A DNA stretch of 64,000 bases from Frigoribacterium sp. JB110. GTDB lineage: Bacteria; Actinomycetota; Actinomycetes; Actinomycetales; Microbacteriaceae. Below, in pieces: positions 55,480 through 63,616 of this stretch. A program made the translations under genes and the position numbers. The DNA lies in NCBI RefSeq assembly GCF_900163665.1, contig NZ_FUIA01000011.1, forward strand, positions 1-64,000, read 5' to 3'. How positions within the stretch are numbered: position 1 is the first letter of the stretch; each line of letters begins with the position of its first letter. The notes under the pieces are model-generated. The model searched no databases, was not told where the DNA came from, and worked only from the letters and a program-made list of their open reading frames with translations.

Positions 55480-56829
55480 ATGACCGAGTCGCTCGCAGAC
55501 GCCATCACCGCCGCAGGCGGCCCCGTCACGCTGCTGCGCAATGCCCAGGCCGCGCCCACCGTGTTCCCCGTCCGCTCGGAGTTCAGCAACTGGCGTTCGG
55601 AGCAGCGCGCGTGGCGCGAGTCCGTCGCGCTGCTCGATCAGTCGCACCACATGACGGATCTGTTCATCTCGGGCCCCGATGCGCTGCGCCTGCTCACCCG
55701 CGTCGGCGTGAACAGCTTCGCGAAGTTCTCCGCAGGCCGTGCCAAGCAGTTCATCGCGGTCAACCACGAAGGCTTCCTCATCGGCGACGCCATCCTGTTC
55801 CACCTCGATGATGGCGAGTTCGACCTGGTCGGGCACCCGATGGTGATCGACTGGGTGCAGTTCCACGGCGAGACGGGCGGATACGACGTCTCCTTCGAAC
55901 GCGACGGCAACTCCATCGTTCGCTCCGGCGACCCGAAGCTGTACCGCTACGAGCTGCAGGGACCGAATGCCCTCGCGCTGATGGAGAAGGTCACCGGCGC
56001 GCCCGTTCCCGAGACGCGGTTCTTCCACATGGCCGATTTCAGCATCGCCGGCCACCGAGTGCGCTCGCTGCGCCACGGGATGGCGGGGCAGCTCGGCTTC
56101 GAACTGTTCGGGCCGTGGGAGGAGGGCGACACCGTGCGCGACGCGATCATCGCCGCGGGCGAGGAGTTCGGCCTCGTCCTTGTCGGCTCGAAGGCCTACT
56201 CGTCGGCGAACCTCGAGTCGGCGTGGGTGCCCTCTCCCCTGCCCGCGATCTTCACCGGTGAGCAGACGGACGAGTACCGTGCGTGGCTGCCGGCACGATC
56301 GGCCGGATCGCTCGCGGGCAGCCAGTCGTCGGAGAACATCGAGGACTACTACGTCACTCCGTACGACCTCGACTACGGCCGCAGCGTCGCATTCGACCAC
56401 GACTTCATCGGCCGCGAAGCACTCGAGAAGATCGCCGAGAACCCGGCCCGCCACAAGGTGACGCTGGTGTGGAACGCGGATGACGTGGTCGCCGCCCAGC
56501 GGTCGATGCTCGAAGAGGGAACGCCGGCCAAGTACATCGACTTCCCCAAGGCCCGCTACGGCCTGTACCAGGTCGATCGCGTGCTGCGCGACGGCGCCGA
56601 GGTCGGCATCTCGCACGATGCCGGCTACATCACCAACGAGCAGGCCTTCGTCTCCCTCGCGAGCATCGAGACGGCGCACGCCGCACCGGGCACCGAGGTG
56701 ACCGTCGTCTGGGGCGAGGACCCCGTCTCGGCCAAGCCAGCCGTCGAGCCGCACCGCCAGGTGCAGATCCGCGCCACCGTCGAGCCCGCTCCCTACTCCC
56801 GTTTCGCCCGCGAGAACTACCGCCGCTGA
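55480..56829 (+). CDS. Tetrahydrofolate-dependent aryl O-demethylase family protein (LigM/DesA paralog 2)
   Basis: The 449-residue protein aligns along its full length with the 35248 gene product, sharing EFSNWR, DQSHHM (His57), the F-F-H-M segment, LRHGMAG, SKAYSS (Tyr240), W-V-P-S-P-L-P-A-I and F-D-H-D-F-I-G-R. The Arg at position 120 of paralog 1 (VGRAP) is His here (VGHPM, residue 119). If that Arg binds the substrate carboxylate, as I recall for LigM, this paralog takes a different substrate. AAGGAG precedes the ATG. It is convergent with the homocysteine methyltransferase-like gene, 10 bp away. Confidence 0.8.
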   Translation: MTESLADAITAAGGPVTLLRNAQAAPTVFPVRSEFSNWRSEQRAWRESVALLDQSHHMTDLFISGPDALRLLTRVGVNSFAKFSAGRAKQFIAVNHEGFLIGDAILFHLDDGEFDLVGHPMVIDWVQFHGETGGYDVSFERDGNSIVRSGDPKLYRYELQGPNALALMEKVTGAPVPETRFFHMADFSIAGHRVRSLRHGMAGQLGFELFGPWEEGDTVRDAIIAAGEEFGLVLVGSKAYSSANLESAWVPSPLPAIFTGEQTDEYRAWLPARSAGSLAGSQSSENIEDYYVTPYDLDYGRSVAFDHDFIGREALEKIAENPARHKVTLVWNADDVVAAQRSMLEEGTPAKYIDFPKARYGLYQVDRVLRDGAEVGISHDAGYITNEQAFVSLASIETAHAAPGTEVTVVWGEDPVSAKPAVEPHRQVQIRATVEPAPYSRFARENYRR

Positions 56830-56839
56830 GGCGCGCGGC

Positions 56840-57886
56840 TCAGGCGCTCGCGCCGAGGCCCTTGATGTGCTCGGGCAGACGCTCGTTGCTGCCGTACATG
56901 AAGTGGTTGCTCATGTTCTCGCTGTACCGACTCGCTGCGGGGGTGCGGCCGGCGGCCTCAGCGACCTCGCGGATGTGCACCGGCGATGCGCCGCAGCACA
57001 CGCCGATGAACCGGATGTCGTCGGCCAGCGCCTTCTCGGCGAAGTCGCGGATCTCGTAGCGGTTCGTGTACAGCGGGTCGAGCGCCGTGGGGAAGGTGCG
57101 GCCGTGCGGTGACGGCACAGACGCCGCGACGTCCGAGAGGTTGAAGAACGTCGGCTCAGCCTCGGTCGTGCGGTACGGCACCGGCAGTGCGCCGACGTGA
57201 ACCGAGACGGCCTCACGGATGCGACGGATCCACGGCAGCAGCGTCTCCGGCCCTCGGAAGCAGTTCAGTCCGACCACGTCGGCTCCGCCCTGCTCGAGCC
57301 GCTGAGCGGCCTCGACGATCCCGACACCGTCCATCAGCTCGTTCGCCGCCATCGGCGCGAGCATCGACACCACGGGCAGACCGCTCGCCTTCGCCACCTC
57401 GAGCGCGAGCTCCGCCTCACCCGCGTAGTAGAAGGTCTCGGCGATGATGATGTCTGCCCCCTCCTCGACGGCCCAGCCCACCATCTCCTCGAACATGCCG
57501 CGCACGTCGCGCTGGGCGCGGCTGTCGTTCGGGTCCCAGATGTTCGTGTTCGAGATGTTGCCCGCAACGAGGTTGCCAGGCACGCGGTCGGCGACCTCGC
57601 GCGCGATCCGCAGCGCCTGACGGTTCAGCGGCTCGAGCAGATCCTCCTTGCCGATCACCCGCATCTTCTCGCGGTGCCCGTTGTAGGTGAACGCCTCAAC
57701 GATGTCACTGCCTGCACGCTGGAAATCGATGTGCAGGCTGCGCAGGGCATCCGGCTCCTCGAGCGCCACCTCCGGAACGAACTCGCCCGCGGTCAGATAC
57801 CCGCGCCGCTCGAGCTCGAACAGGAACCCCTCCGCACACACGACGGGGCCGGCGTCGAGCCGACTGGTCAGGACATCACTGCTCAT
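56840..57886 (-). CDS. Betaine-homocysteine S-methyltransferase-like protein
   Basis: The 348-residue protein has the homocysteine methyltransferase barrel and is closest in pattern to betaine-homocysteine methyltransferase: the E-G-F-L-F-E-L-E-R-R-G-Y start, A-G-S-D-I-V-E-A-F-T-Y, A-E-T-F-Y-Y, and three zinc-binding cysteines at Cys209 (GLNCF) and Cys297-Cys298 (GVCCGAS). It moves a methyl group from a donor to homocysteine, giving methionine. Placed tail-to-tail with an O-demethylase, it could help dispose of methyl groups, but its donor is unknown. The start is taken at ATG 57886 with AAGGG upstream. Confidence 0.87.
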   Translation of the reverse strand: MSSDVLTSRLDAGPVVCAEGFLFELERRGYLTAGEFVPEVALEEPDALRSLHIDFQRAGSDIVEAFTYNGHREKMRVIGKEDLLEPLNRQALRIAREVADRVPGNLVAGNISNTNIWDPNDSRAQRDVRGMFEEMVGWAVEEGADIIIAETFYYAGEAELALEVAKASGLPVVSMLAPMAANELMDGVGIVEAAQRLEQGGADVVGLNCFRGPETLLPWIRRIREAVSVHVGALPVPYRTTEAEPTFFNLSDVAASVPSPHGRTFPTALDPLYTNRYEIRDFAEKALADDIRFIGVCCGASPVHIREVAEAAGRTPAASRYSENMSNHFMYGSNERLPEHIKGLGASA

Positions 57887-57964
57887 GTTTCGCACCCTTC
57901 TCTTCCGCGGCCGGCATGCCGCGCGGGAACAAACGTAGGCCGCTGCCGGCGTGCGATGCGCCGG

Positions 57965-57990
57965 CGTGACGGACCGTGACCGCTCGTGAC
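57965..57990. promoter_or_regulatory. Three CGTGAC direct repeats at exact 10-bp spacing
   Basis: CGTGAC begins at 57965, 57975 and 57985, one helical turn apart, with a fourth copy at 58017. It lies in the LysR/methyltransferase gap and looks like a regulator binding array on one DNA face. Confidence 0.6.
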
Positions 57991-58027
57991 GCAGAGTTAC
58001 GAGCCCGATGACGTTTCGTGACTCTGC
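57991..58027. promoter_or_regulatory. Inverted repeat, LysR-type site candidate
   Basis: GCAGAGTTACGA and TCGTGACTCTGC (11 of 12 paired) around 13 bases. It directly adjoins the phased CGTGAC repeats upstream of the methyltransferase gene. Confidence 0.6.
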
Positions 58028-58057
58028 ATGAAGAATCGCGACCGACGGCCGCGCCCG

Positions 58058-59017
58058 TCAGCCGGCAGCTCGCTCGCCCGGCACGGCATCGCCGTGGATG
58101 ACGGAGAACTGCCCCTTCGAGCCCCGGATGGCGCGGGCGACGGTGTCGTAGAGCCAGTCGAGCGCCGCAGCGTGCTGGGTCGTCACGCGGCGGTACAGCC
58201 GCAGCTCGAGCGGCGCCATCTCGAACGGCAGCGGCCTCACCGTCAGCGACCAGTGCCTCGCCCACCCCAGCGCGATCGTGTCGGGAACCGTCGCCACGAA
58301 TCGGTCGCTGCGCGCCAGAAGCGGGGGAAGGGACGCGTAGTGGTTCAGCCGGATGAACGGCCGCACCTGCCCACCCGCGCGCTGCAGCGCTGCGGCGACC
58401 TCGCCGCCGCCCGAGTCCTCCGCCACGGAGATGTGCGTGGCCTCGAGGTAGTCGTCGAGACTGAGGCGACCTTCGGCGAGCGGATGGGATTCGCCCATCG
58501 CGAGGCCGTAGCTCTGCGTCTTCAGCACGGTGCTGGGGAACTCACCCGTGATGTGGCGCGGTGTCACGGCCAGGTCGACCGTGCCCCTCGCAAGCCAGTC
58601 CGGCAGCGCATCCGGTTCGATCGGCACGATCTCGATCGGCATGTGCGGCGCCTGCGCCGTCACGGCGCTCAGCAGCGCCGACGCCCAACCGATCTCCCCC
58701 AGCTCGCTCAGCGCGATCCGGAAGGTGCGATCGCTCGTGCTCGGGTCGAAGCCGTGCACCTGCTCGACCGTGCGCTCGACGGCGGCGAGCGCCTCGCGGA
58801 AGCCGGGATAGAGCGATTGCGCCAGCGCCGTCGGCTCCATCGTGCGGCCGCGGCGCTCGAACAGTCGGTCGTCGAGTTCGCCCCTCAGCCTCGCCAGCGA
58901 CTGGCTCACAGCCGACTGCGTGACGTACAGACGCGACGCGGCGACGGTGAGGCTGCGCGCCTCGTGCACGGCGACGAACACGCGCACCAGGTTCAGATCC
59001 ATCGACGACGAGGCCAT
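58058..59017 (-). CDS. LysR family transcriptional regulator
   Basis: The 319-residue protein has the LysR helix-turn-helix near the N-terminus (L-V-R-V-F-V-A-V-H-E-A-R-S-L-T-V-A-A-S-R-L-Y-V-T-Q-S-A-V-S-Q-S-L) and a type 2 periplasmic-binding effector domain, F-R-I-A-L-S-E-L-G-E onward. LysR proteins usually activate catabolic genes in response to an aromatic inducer. It lies upstream of the methyltransferase gene on the same strand, and the 171-bp gap carries a dyad and phased repeats. The start could be 59017 (MASSSMDLN) or 59002 (MDLN). It follows the IclR gene by 4 bp. Confidence 0.92.
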   Translation of the reverse strand: MASSSMDLNLVRVFVAVHEARSLTVAASRLYVTQSAVSQSLARLRGELDDRLFERRGRTMEPTALAQSLYPGFREALAAVERTVEQVHGFDPSTSDRTFRIALSELGEIGWASALLSAVTAQAPHMPIEIVPIEPDALPDWLARGTVDLAVTPRHITGEFPSTVLKTQSYGLAMGESHPLAEGRLSLDDYLEATHISVAEDSGGGEVAAALQRAGGQVRPFIRLNHYASLPPLLARSDRFVATVPDTIALGWARHWSLTVRPLPFEMAPLELRLYRRVTTQHAAALDWLYDTVARAIRGSKGQFSVIHGDAVPGERAAG

Positions 59018-59021
59018 GCCG

Positions 59022-59876
59022 TCACCGCGTCGCCGACGCGCCATCGGCCTCGAGCTCGGCGATGAACTCGACCGACCGCTTCGACAGTCCGATCGTCTCC
59101 GGCGCGATCTCCCCCGTCTCGCCGGATGCGCGGACCAGGTCGCGCGAAGCCCCGGCAGCCGCCGCCGTGAGCAGGTCGGCGATCGGCTGCGCCGGTGCGT
59201 CATCGTTCGGCACGACGACTGTCAGCGCGGCGATGACGCGGCCGCCCGCCCCGCGCACCGGCACTCCGATCGCCCGCGCCTCGAGATGGATGTGCCCGTT
59301 GGTGACGACGAACCCGTCGCCGCGGACCCTGGTGATCACGCGCCTCAACTGCTCGGGGCTGCTGATCGTCTCGCTGGTGTACCTGCGCATCGGCGCACGG
59401 CACACGGCTTCGACGGCCCCGACGCCCGCATGCGCGAGCAGCACGAGCCCGGCCGACGAGGCGTGTGCCGGGATCCTGCCTCCGACGAGCGTCGCGTTGA
59501 TCACGGCATCCGGCATCGACAGCCGTTCGATGTACAGCGCCTCCGTGCCCTGCAGGATGCCGAGCTGCGTGTGCTGCCTGACCCTGCGGTGCACAGCCTC
59601 GCACCATGGCCGCGCGATCTCGCGCAGGCCGACGGCACCCGGCGTGCGCGAGGCGTACTCCCACAGCCGCACTCCGAGGCGGTACGAGCGATCCGCCTGC
59701 CGCTCGAGCAGGCCCTCTCGAGTGAGCTCTCCGACGAGGCGATGCGCGGTCGACGGGGCGAGCTGCGAAGCGCTGGCGATCTCGGTCAGCGTCAGGAACG
59801 GATGCAGGGGGTCGAACGCGTCGAGCACCGCCAGATGCCTGGCGAGCGCCGAACGCCCGGCTGATCTGTGCGCCAT
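59022..59876 (-). CDS. IclR family transcriptional regulator
   Basis: The 284-residue protein has an IclR winged helix at about residues 10-70 (L-T-E-I-A-S-A-S-Q-L-A-P-S-T-A-H-R-L-V) and an effector domain with R-L-G-V-R-L-W-E, P-A-H-A-S-S-A-G and G-V-P-V-R-G-A-G-G. IclR proteins such as PcaR or PobR control aromatic acid degradation. It is divergent from the second LIV transporter operon across 282 bp with nested dyads, so it probably controls that uptake system. The LysR gene follows immediately. Confidence 0.92.
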   Translation of the reverse strand: MAHRSAGRSALARHLAVLDAFDPLHPFLTLTEIASASQLAPSTAHRLVGELTREGLLERQADRSYRLGVRLWEYASRTPGAVGLREIARPWCEAVHRRVRQHTQLGILQGTEALYIERLSMPDAVINATLVGGRIPAHASSAGLVLLAHAGVGAVEAVCRAPMRRYTSETISSPEQLRRVITRVRGDGFVVTNGHIHLEARAIGVPVRGAGGRVIAALTVVVPNDDAPAQPIADLLTAAAAGASRDLVRASGETGEIAPETIGLSKRSVEFIAELEADGASATR

Positions 59877-60010
59877 CGCACCTCCCGTGCTGCCGATCCT
59901 ACGCCGCGTTTCACATCAATGGGATAACCAACCGGCCACAGACGCACGAAGCGCATCATATGAAGGCCCCGGATGCCGCACAATGACGTGAGGGCGAATA
60001 AGCAGATCGC

Positions 60011-60059
60011 TGCCAAAAGCGTAACGAAATCTGAACCAAGATTGTAAACACTTTTGGCA
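60011..60059. promoter_or_regulatory. Nested dyad in the iclR/liv2 gap
   Basis: TGCCAAAAGCGT and ACACTTTTGGCA (11 of 12 paired) enclose a second small dyad AATCT/AGATT. The region is the most AT-rich of the 282-bp gap and the likely site of IclR control and the promoter. The remainder of the gap shows no gene. Confidence 0.55.
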
Positions 60060-60158
60060 CAGAAGCGTAGTAACGTGCAACGATAGACGGCGCGAACGAC
60101 CCGACGTCCGCACCAGCCAGCCCACAGATCGCACCGCCGCGACAGAGAGAGTTCAGCG

Positions 60159-60941
60159 ATGGCCGCTCGATTGACCCTTGCAGACGTCAACCTCCGATTC
60201 GGAGGAGTGACGGTGCTCACCGACGTCGGCTTCGAGGTCGAGCCCGGCCAGGTGTTCGGGCTCGTCGGCCCGAACGGGGCGGGCAAGACGTCGCTGTTCA
60301 ACTGCATCAGCGGGCACTACAAGCCGACATCCGGATCCATCCGGATCGACGGCGAGGAGGTCGCCGGATCCGCGCCTTCGACGCTGAACAAGCGCGGGCT
60401 CGCTCGCACGTTCCAGCACCCGGCGCTGCAGCTGAACCACACCGTGCTCGAGAACGTGATGCTCGGCAGCCACACGCGCCTGCCCGGCGGCCCGCTGACG
60501 TGGTCGCTGCGCCTTCCGCCCACTGGTCGCAGGGAGCGGGAAGTGCGCGACGAGGCGATGACCATGCTCGAGGATCAAGGGCTCGGATGGGCAGCGCACT
60601 CCCGTGCGGACGAGCTGTCCCACGGGCTGCACAAGGCGATCGAGCTCTGCCGTGCGCGGATGTCGCACCCGTCGCTGCTGCTGCTCGACGAGCCGGCAGC
60701 AGGCCTGTCCCACGGCGAGGTGGAGCAGCTGATGGCCACCGTGCGCCACCTGACGCGGAACGGCGAGCTGACGGTCGTCATCGTCGAGCACAACATGGGC
60801 CTCATCTCCGCGCTCACGGACAGCGTCGTCATTCTCAACTACGGCAGCAAACTCATGCAGGGCACAGCGGCCGAAGCACAGGCCGACCCTCGTGTGATCG
60901 AGGCGTACATCGGAACGGAGGCCGCAGATGACGTTGCTTGA
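60159..60941 (+). CDS. livG: LIV-type ABC transporter ATP-binding protein (LivG, system 2)
   Basis: The 260-residue ATPase has Walker A VGPNGAGKTSLFNCISG, the LivG marker R-G-L-A-R-T-F-Q-H-P, a degenerate signature (E-L-S-H-G-L-H-K-A-I-E-L) and Walker B LLLLDEPAAGL. It opens the second LIV operon, which runs livG-livF-livH-livM-binding protein. The product resembles the system 1 LivG at 49194 through much of its length, including the shared N-C-I-S-G motif, so the two systems are related. Confidence 0.93.
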   Translation: MAARLTLADVNLRFGGVTVLTDVGFEVEPGQVFGLVGPNGAGKTSLFNCISGHYKPTSGSIRIDGEEVAGSAPSTLNKRGLARTFQHPALQLNHTVLENVMLGSHTRLPGGPLTWSLRLPPTGRREREVRDEAMTMLEDQGLGWAAHSRADELSHGLHKAIELCRARMSHPSLLLLDEPAAGLSHGEVEQLMATVRHLTRNGELTVVIVEHNMGLISALTDSVVILNYGSKLMQGTAAEAQADPRVIEAYIGTEAADDVA

Positions 60942-61638
60942 GCTCACCGACGTCACGGCGTCGTACGGCAAGGTGCAGGTGCTCGAGGGCGTCTCGCTCC
61001 AAGTGCCGGATGGCGGCGCCGTCGGCATCCTCGGCGCGAACGGCGCGGGGAAGACGACGACGCTGCGTGCTATCTCCGGCACCGTGAACGTCGCAGGCCG
61101 GATCACCTTCGACCGCACCGACATCACGCACTCGGGCCCTGAGAAGGTGGCATCGCTCGGCATCGCGCATGTTCCCGAAGGGCGGGGCACCCTGCCCAAC
61201 CTCTCCGTGCGCGAGAACCTGCTGGTCGGCGCCTACCTGCGCAAGGACCGAGGCGGCGTCTCCGGAGACATCGACTTCCTGCTCGAGCTGTTCCCCAACC
61301 TGGGCCGCCGCATCGGCCAGAACGCTTCGACGCTGTCTGGCGGCGAACAGCAGATGCTCGCCATCGCCCGCGCGTTCATGGCGAAGCCCCGCTTGCTCGT
61401 CCTGGACGAGCCGTCATTGGGCCTGGCACCTTCGACCTCGAAGGACGTCTACGACTCGCTCCAGCGGCTGCGCGAGGAATCGGGCATCGCGATGCTCGTC
61501 GTGGAGCAGAACGCGCCCCTCGCCTTCCGCATCGTCGAGGCGGCAACCGTGCTCGAGACCGGCCGCAGCGTGCTCAGCGGCACGGCCGCGGAGCTGAAGG
61601 GCCGCGACGAGATCAGAAAGGCGTACCTCGGGGGCTGA
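60928..61638 (+). CDS. livF: LIV-type ABC transporter ATP-binding protein (LivF, system 2)
   Basis: The 236-residue ATPase has Walker A LGANGAGKTTTL, the signature LSGGEQQMLAIARAF, Walker B LVLDEPSLGL and H-V-P-E-G-R-G-T-L. It overlaps livG by 14 bp, longer than the usual 4-bp overlaps here, which may tune its translation. It pairs with LivG. Confidence 0.94.
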   Translation: MTLLELTDVTASYGKVQVLEGVSLQVPDGGAVGILGANGAGKTTTLRAISGTVNVAGRITFDRTDITHSGPEKVASLGIAHVPEGRGTLPNLSVRENLLVGAYLRKDRGGVSGDIDFLLELFPNLGRRIGQNASTLSGGEQQMLAIARAFMAKPRLLVLDEPSLGLAPSTSKDVYDSLQRLREESGIAMLVVEQNAPLAFRIVEAATVLETGRSVLSGTAAELKGRDEIRKAYLGG

Positions 61639-61639
61639 C

Positions 61640-62521
61640 ATGGGAACCTTCATCCAACTCGTCGTCGACGGACTCGGCACCGGCTCGATCTACGCCGCAC
61701 TCGGCCTGGCCATCGTGCTCGTGAACCAGTCGACGGGAATGATCAACTTCGCTCAGGGCGGCATGGCCGTGCTGAGCGCGTACTTCGTCTACGCCTTCGT
61801 CGGCTGGGGAATGCCGCTCATCGTCGGCATCCTGCTCGCGGTGATCGCGGCGTTCATCATGGGCGCGCTCATCGAGCGTCTGCTCATCCGGAGGTTCGAG
61901 AAGGGCGACCCCGATACGGCGATCGTCGTCACAGTCGGCCTGCTCACCCTGCTCACCGGCCTGGCGGGCTGGATCTGGTCGTACAACAACCTGCGGCTGC
62001 CATGGCTGTTCCCCGAAGCGACGCTCTCGTTCCTCGGCGCGACGATCAGCTGGAAGTCGCTCGGCACCTTCCTGGTGATTCTCGCGGTGATGGGACTGAT
62101 CCAGCTCCTCTTCCGCGGCACGAAGCTCGGCCTCGCACTGCGCGCCGTGGCCGACAATCCGTCGTCCGCCGCACTCGCCGGCATTCCCGTCGGACGCCAT
62201 CTCATGATCGGCTGGGGCCTCGCTGCCGCCCTCGGCGCCATCGCGGGCGCGCTCATCGCGCCGCGTCTGTCGCTGACGCCCGGCATGTTCGACACGGTGC
62301 TCGTCTATGCACTGGCCGCCGTCATCCTCGGCGGGCTGTCCAGCCCGATCGGCGTCGTCGTGGCCGCCTGGATCATCGGCGTGCTCGAGAACCTCGCCGC
62401 GGTCTACGTGCCGCTGATCGGGCACGACCTCAAGATCGCCGTGCCGTTCGTGCTCCTGTTCATCGTGCTGCTGATCAGGCCGCAGGGCCTGTTCGGCCGC
62501 AAGACCGTCGTGCGAGTGTGA
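61640..62521 (+). CDS. livH: LIV-type ABC transporter permease (LivH, system 2)
   Basis: The 293-residue permease opens with L-V-V-D-G-L-G-T-G-S-I-Y-A-A-L-G-L-A and I-N-F-A-Q-G-G-M, and has R-A-V-A-D-N-P-S-S-A-A-L-A-G-I in the coupling region. It is exactly as long as the system 1 LivH and very similar in pattern. It follows livF after one base. Confidence 0.93.
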   Translation: MGTFIQLVVDGLGTGSIYAALGLAIVLVNQSTGMINFAQGGMAVLSAYFVYAFVGWGMPLIVGILLAVIAAFIMGALIERLLIRRFEKGDPDTAIVVTVGLLTLLTGLAGWIWSYNNLRLPWLFPEATLSFLGATISWKSLGTFLVILAVMGLIQLLFRGTKLGLALRAVADNPSSAALAGIPVGRHLMIGWGLAAALGAIAGALIAPRLSLTPGMFDTVLVYALAAVILGGLSSPIGVVVAAWIIGVLENLAAVYVPLIGHDLKIAVPFVLLFIVLLIRPQGLFGRKTVVRV

Positions 62522-62529
62522 GGAACGAG

Positions 62530-63579
62530 ATGTCCGCTTCACCTTCTGTCCCCGACCTCACCGCCCCCCTGACCACGCCGGCGCCCGGCCGACGCGCATG
62601 GTGGAAGTACGCCGTCGCCGCGGTCATCGTCATCGCGCTGCTGGTCGCTCCGCTCGTGCTGCAGGTGGAGGCGAACCAGCAGCTGGCCCGCGTCGGCGTC
62701 TTCGCCGTCGCCGTGCTCGGCCTGAACGTGATCATGGGGTACACCGGCCAGGTCTCGCTCGGTCAGATCTTCTTCGTCGGCTTCGGCGCGTACGCGACGG
62801 CGTACGGCGTGAACAACGACTGGCCGATCGTCGTCACCTTCATCGCCGCGATCGTGCTGCCGGGCATCGCCGGGCTCTTCGTGGCCTTCGCCGCGGCGCG
62901 CCTCGGCGGGCTCGCCATCGCGATGGTCACGATCGCACTGCCCGTCATCGGGGTGCCGCTCGCGAAGCGACTCTCCGACCTCACCGGGGGGTCGCAGGGC
63001 ACCTCGGCGCGCTTCTCCGATGCACCGGAGTGGACCGGCCTCGCCGACGACCAGTGGCAGTACTACACCGTGCTGCTCATCGCCGGCATCTGCTTCATCC
63101 TGGTGGCGAATCTCACGCGCGGGAAGTTCGGCCGCGCGCTGGCCATCGTGAAGGAGAACGAGAACGTCGCCAAGTCGATGGGCATCTCGCCCTACCGCTA
63201 CAAGGTGATGTCCTTCACGATCGCCGCCATGATCGGAGGTGTGGCCGGCTTCCTCTACATGGTCGTCATCCAGTACACGAGCCCGGAGACGCTCGCGTTC
63301 CACCACTCGATCAACCTGCTCGCCTCGATGGTCGTCGGCGGCGCCGCGAGCATCTTCGGCTCGCTGCTCGGCGGCATCTACTACGTGTTCGTGCCGAGCA
63401 TCACCAACGAGATCGCACCGACGCTGACCGCGCTCATCCAGGGCGTCATCCTGCTCGCGGTCCTGATCGTCCTGCCCGGCGGGCTCGCAAGCGTGCCGCA
63501 CCGCATCAGACGCCTGTTCCGCGGGCGCCGCTCGGCTGATCGGCCGAATGATCGCGCGGATGATCGACCGAGTTCGTAA
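62530..63579 (+). CDS. livM: LIV-type ABC transporter permease (LivM, system 2)
   Basis: The 349-residue permease starts at ATG 62530 (MSASPSVPDL) with GAGGA upstream. It has about nine membrane segments with G-Y-T-G-Q-V-S-L-G-Q-I-F-F and a G-R-A-L-A-I-V-K-E-N-E-N coupling loop. A basic and then acidic tail ends the protein. It pairs with LivH and is followed 37 bp later by the binding protein gene. Confidence 0.93.
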   Translation: MSASPSVPDLTAPLTTPAPGRRAWWKYAVAAVIVIALLVAPLVLQVEANQQLARVGVFAVAVLGLNVIMGYTGQVSLGQIFFVGFGAYATAYGVNNDWPIVVTFIAAIVLPGIAGLFVAFAAARLGGLAIAMVTIALPVIGVPLAKRLSDLTGGSQGTSARFSDAPEWTGLADDQWQYYTVLLIAGICFILVANLTRGKFGRALAIVKENENVAKSMGISPYRYKVMSFTIAAMIGGVAGFLYMVVIQYTSPETLAFHHSINLLASMVVGGAASIFGSLLGGIYYVFVPSITNEIAPTLTALIQGVILLAVLIVLPGGLASVPHRIRRLFRGRRSADRPNDRADDRPSS

Positions 63580-63616
63580 CGTCCCTTCAGACACCACCAA
63601 CGAAAGAGGTTCCGTC

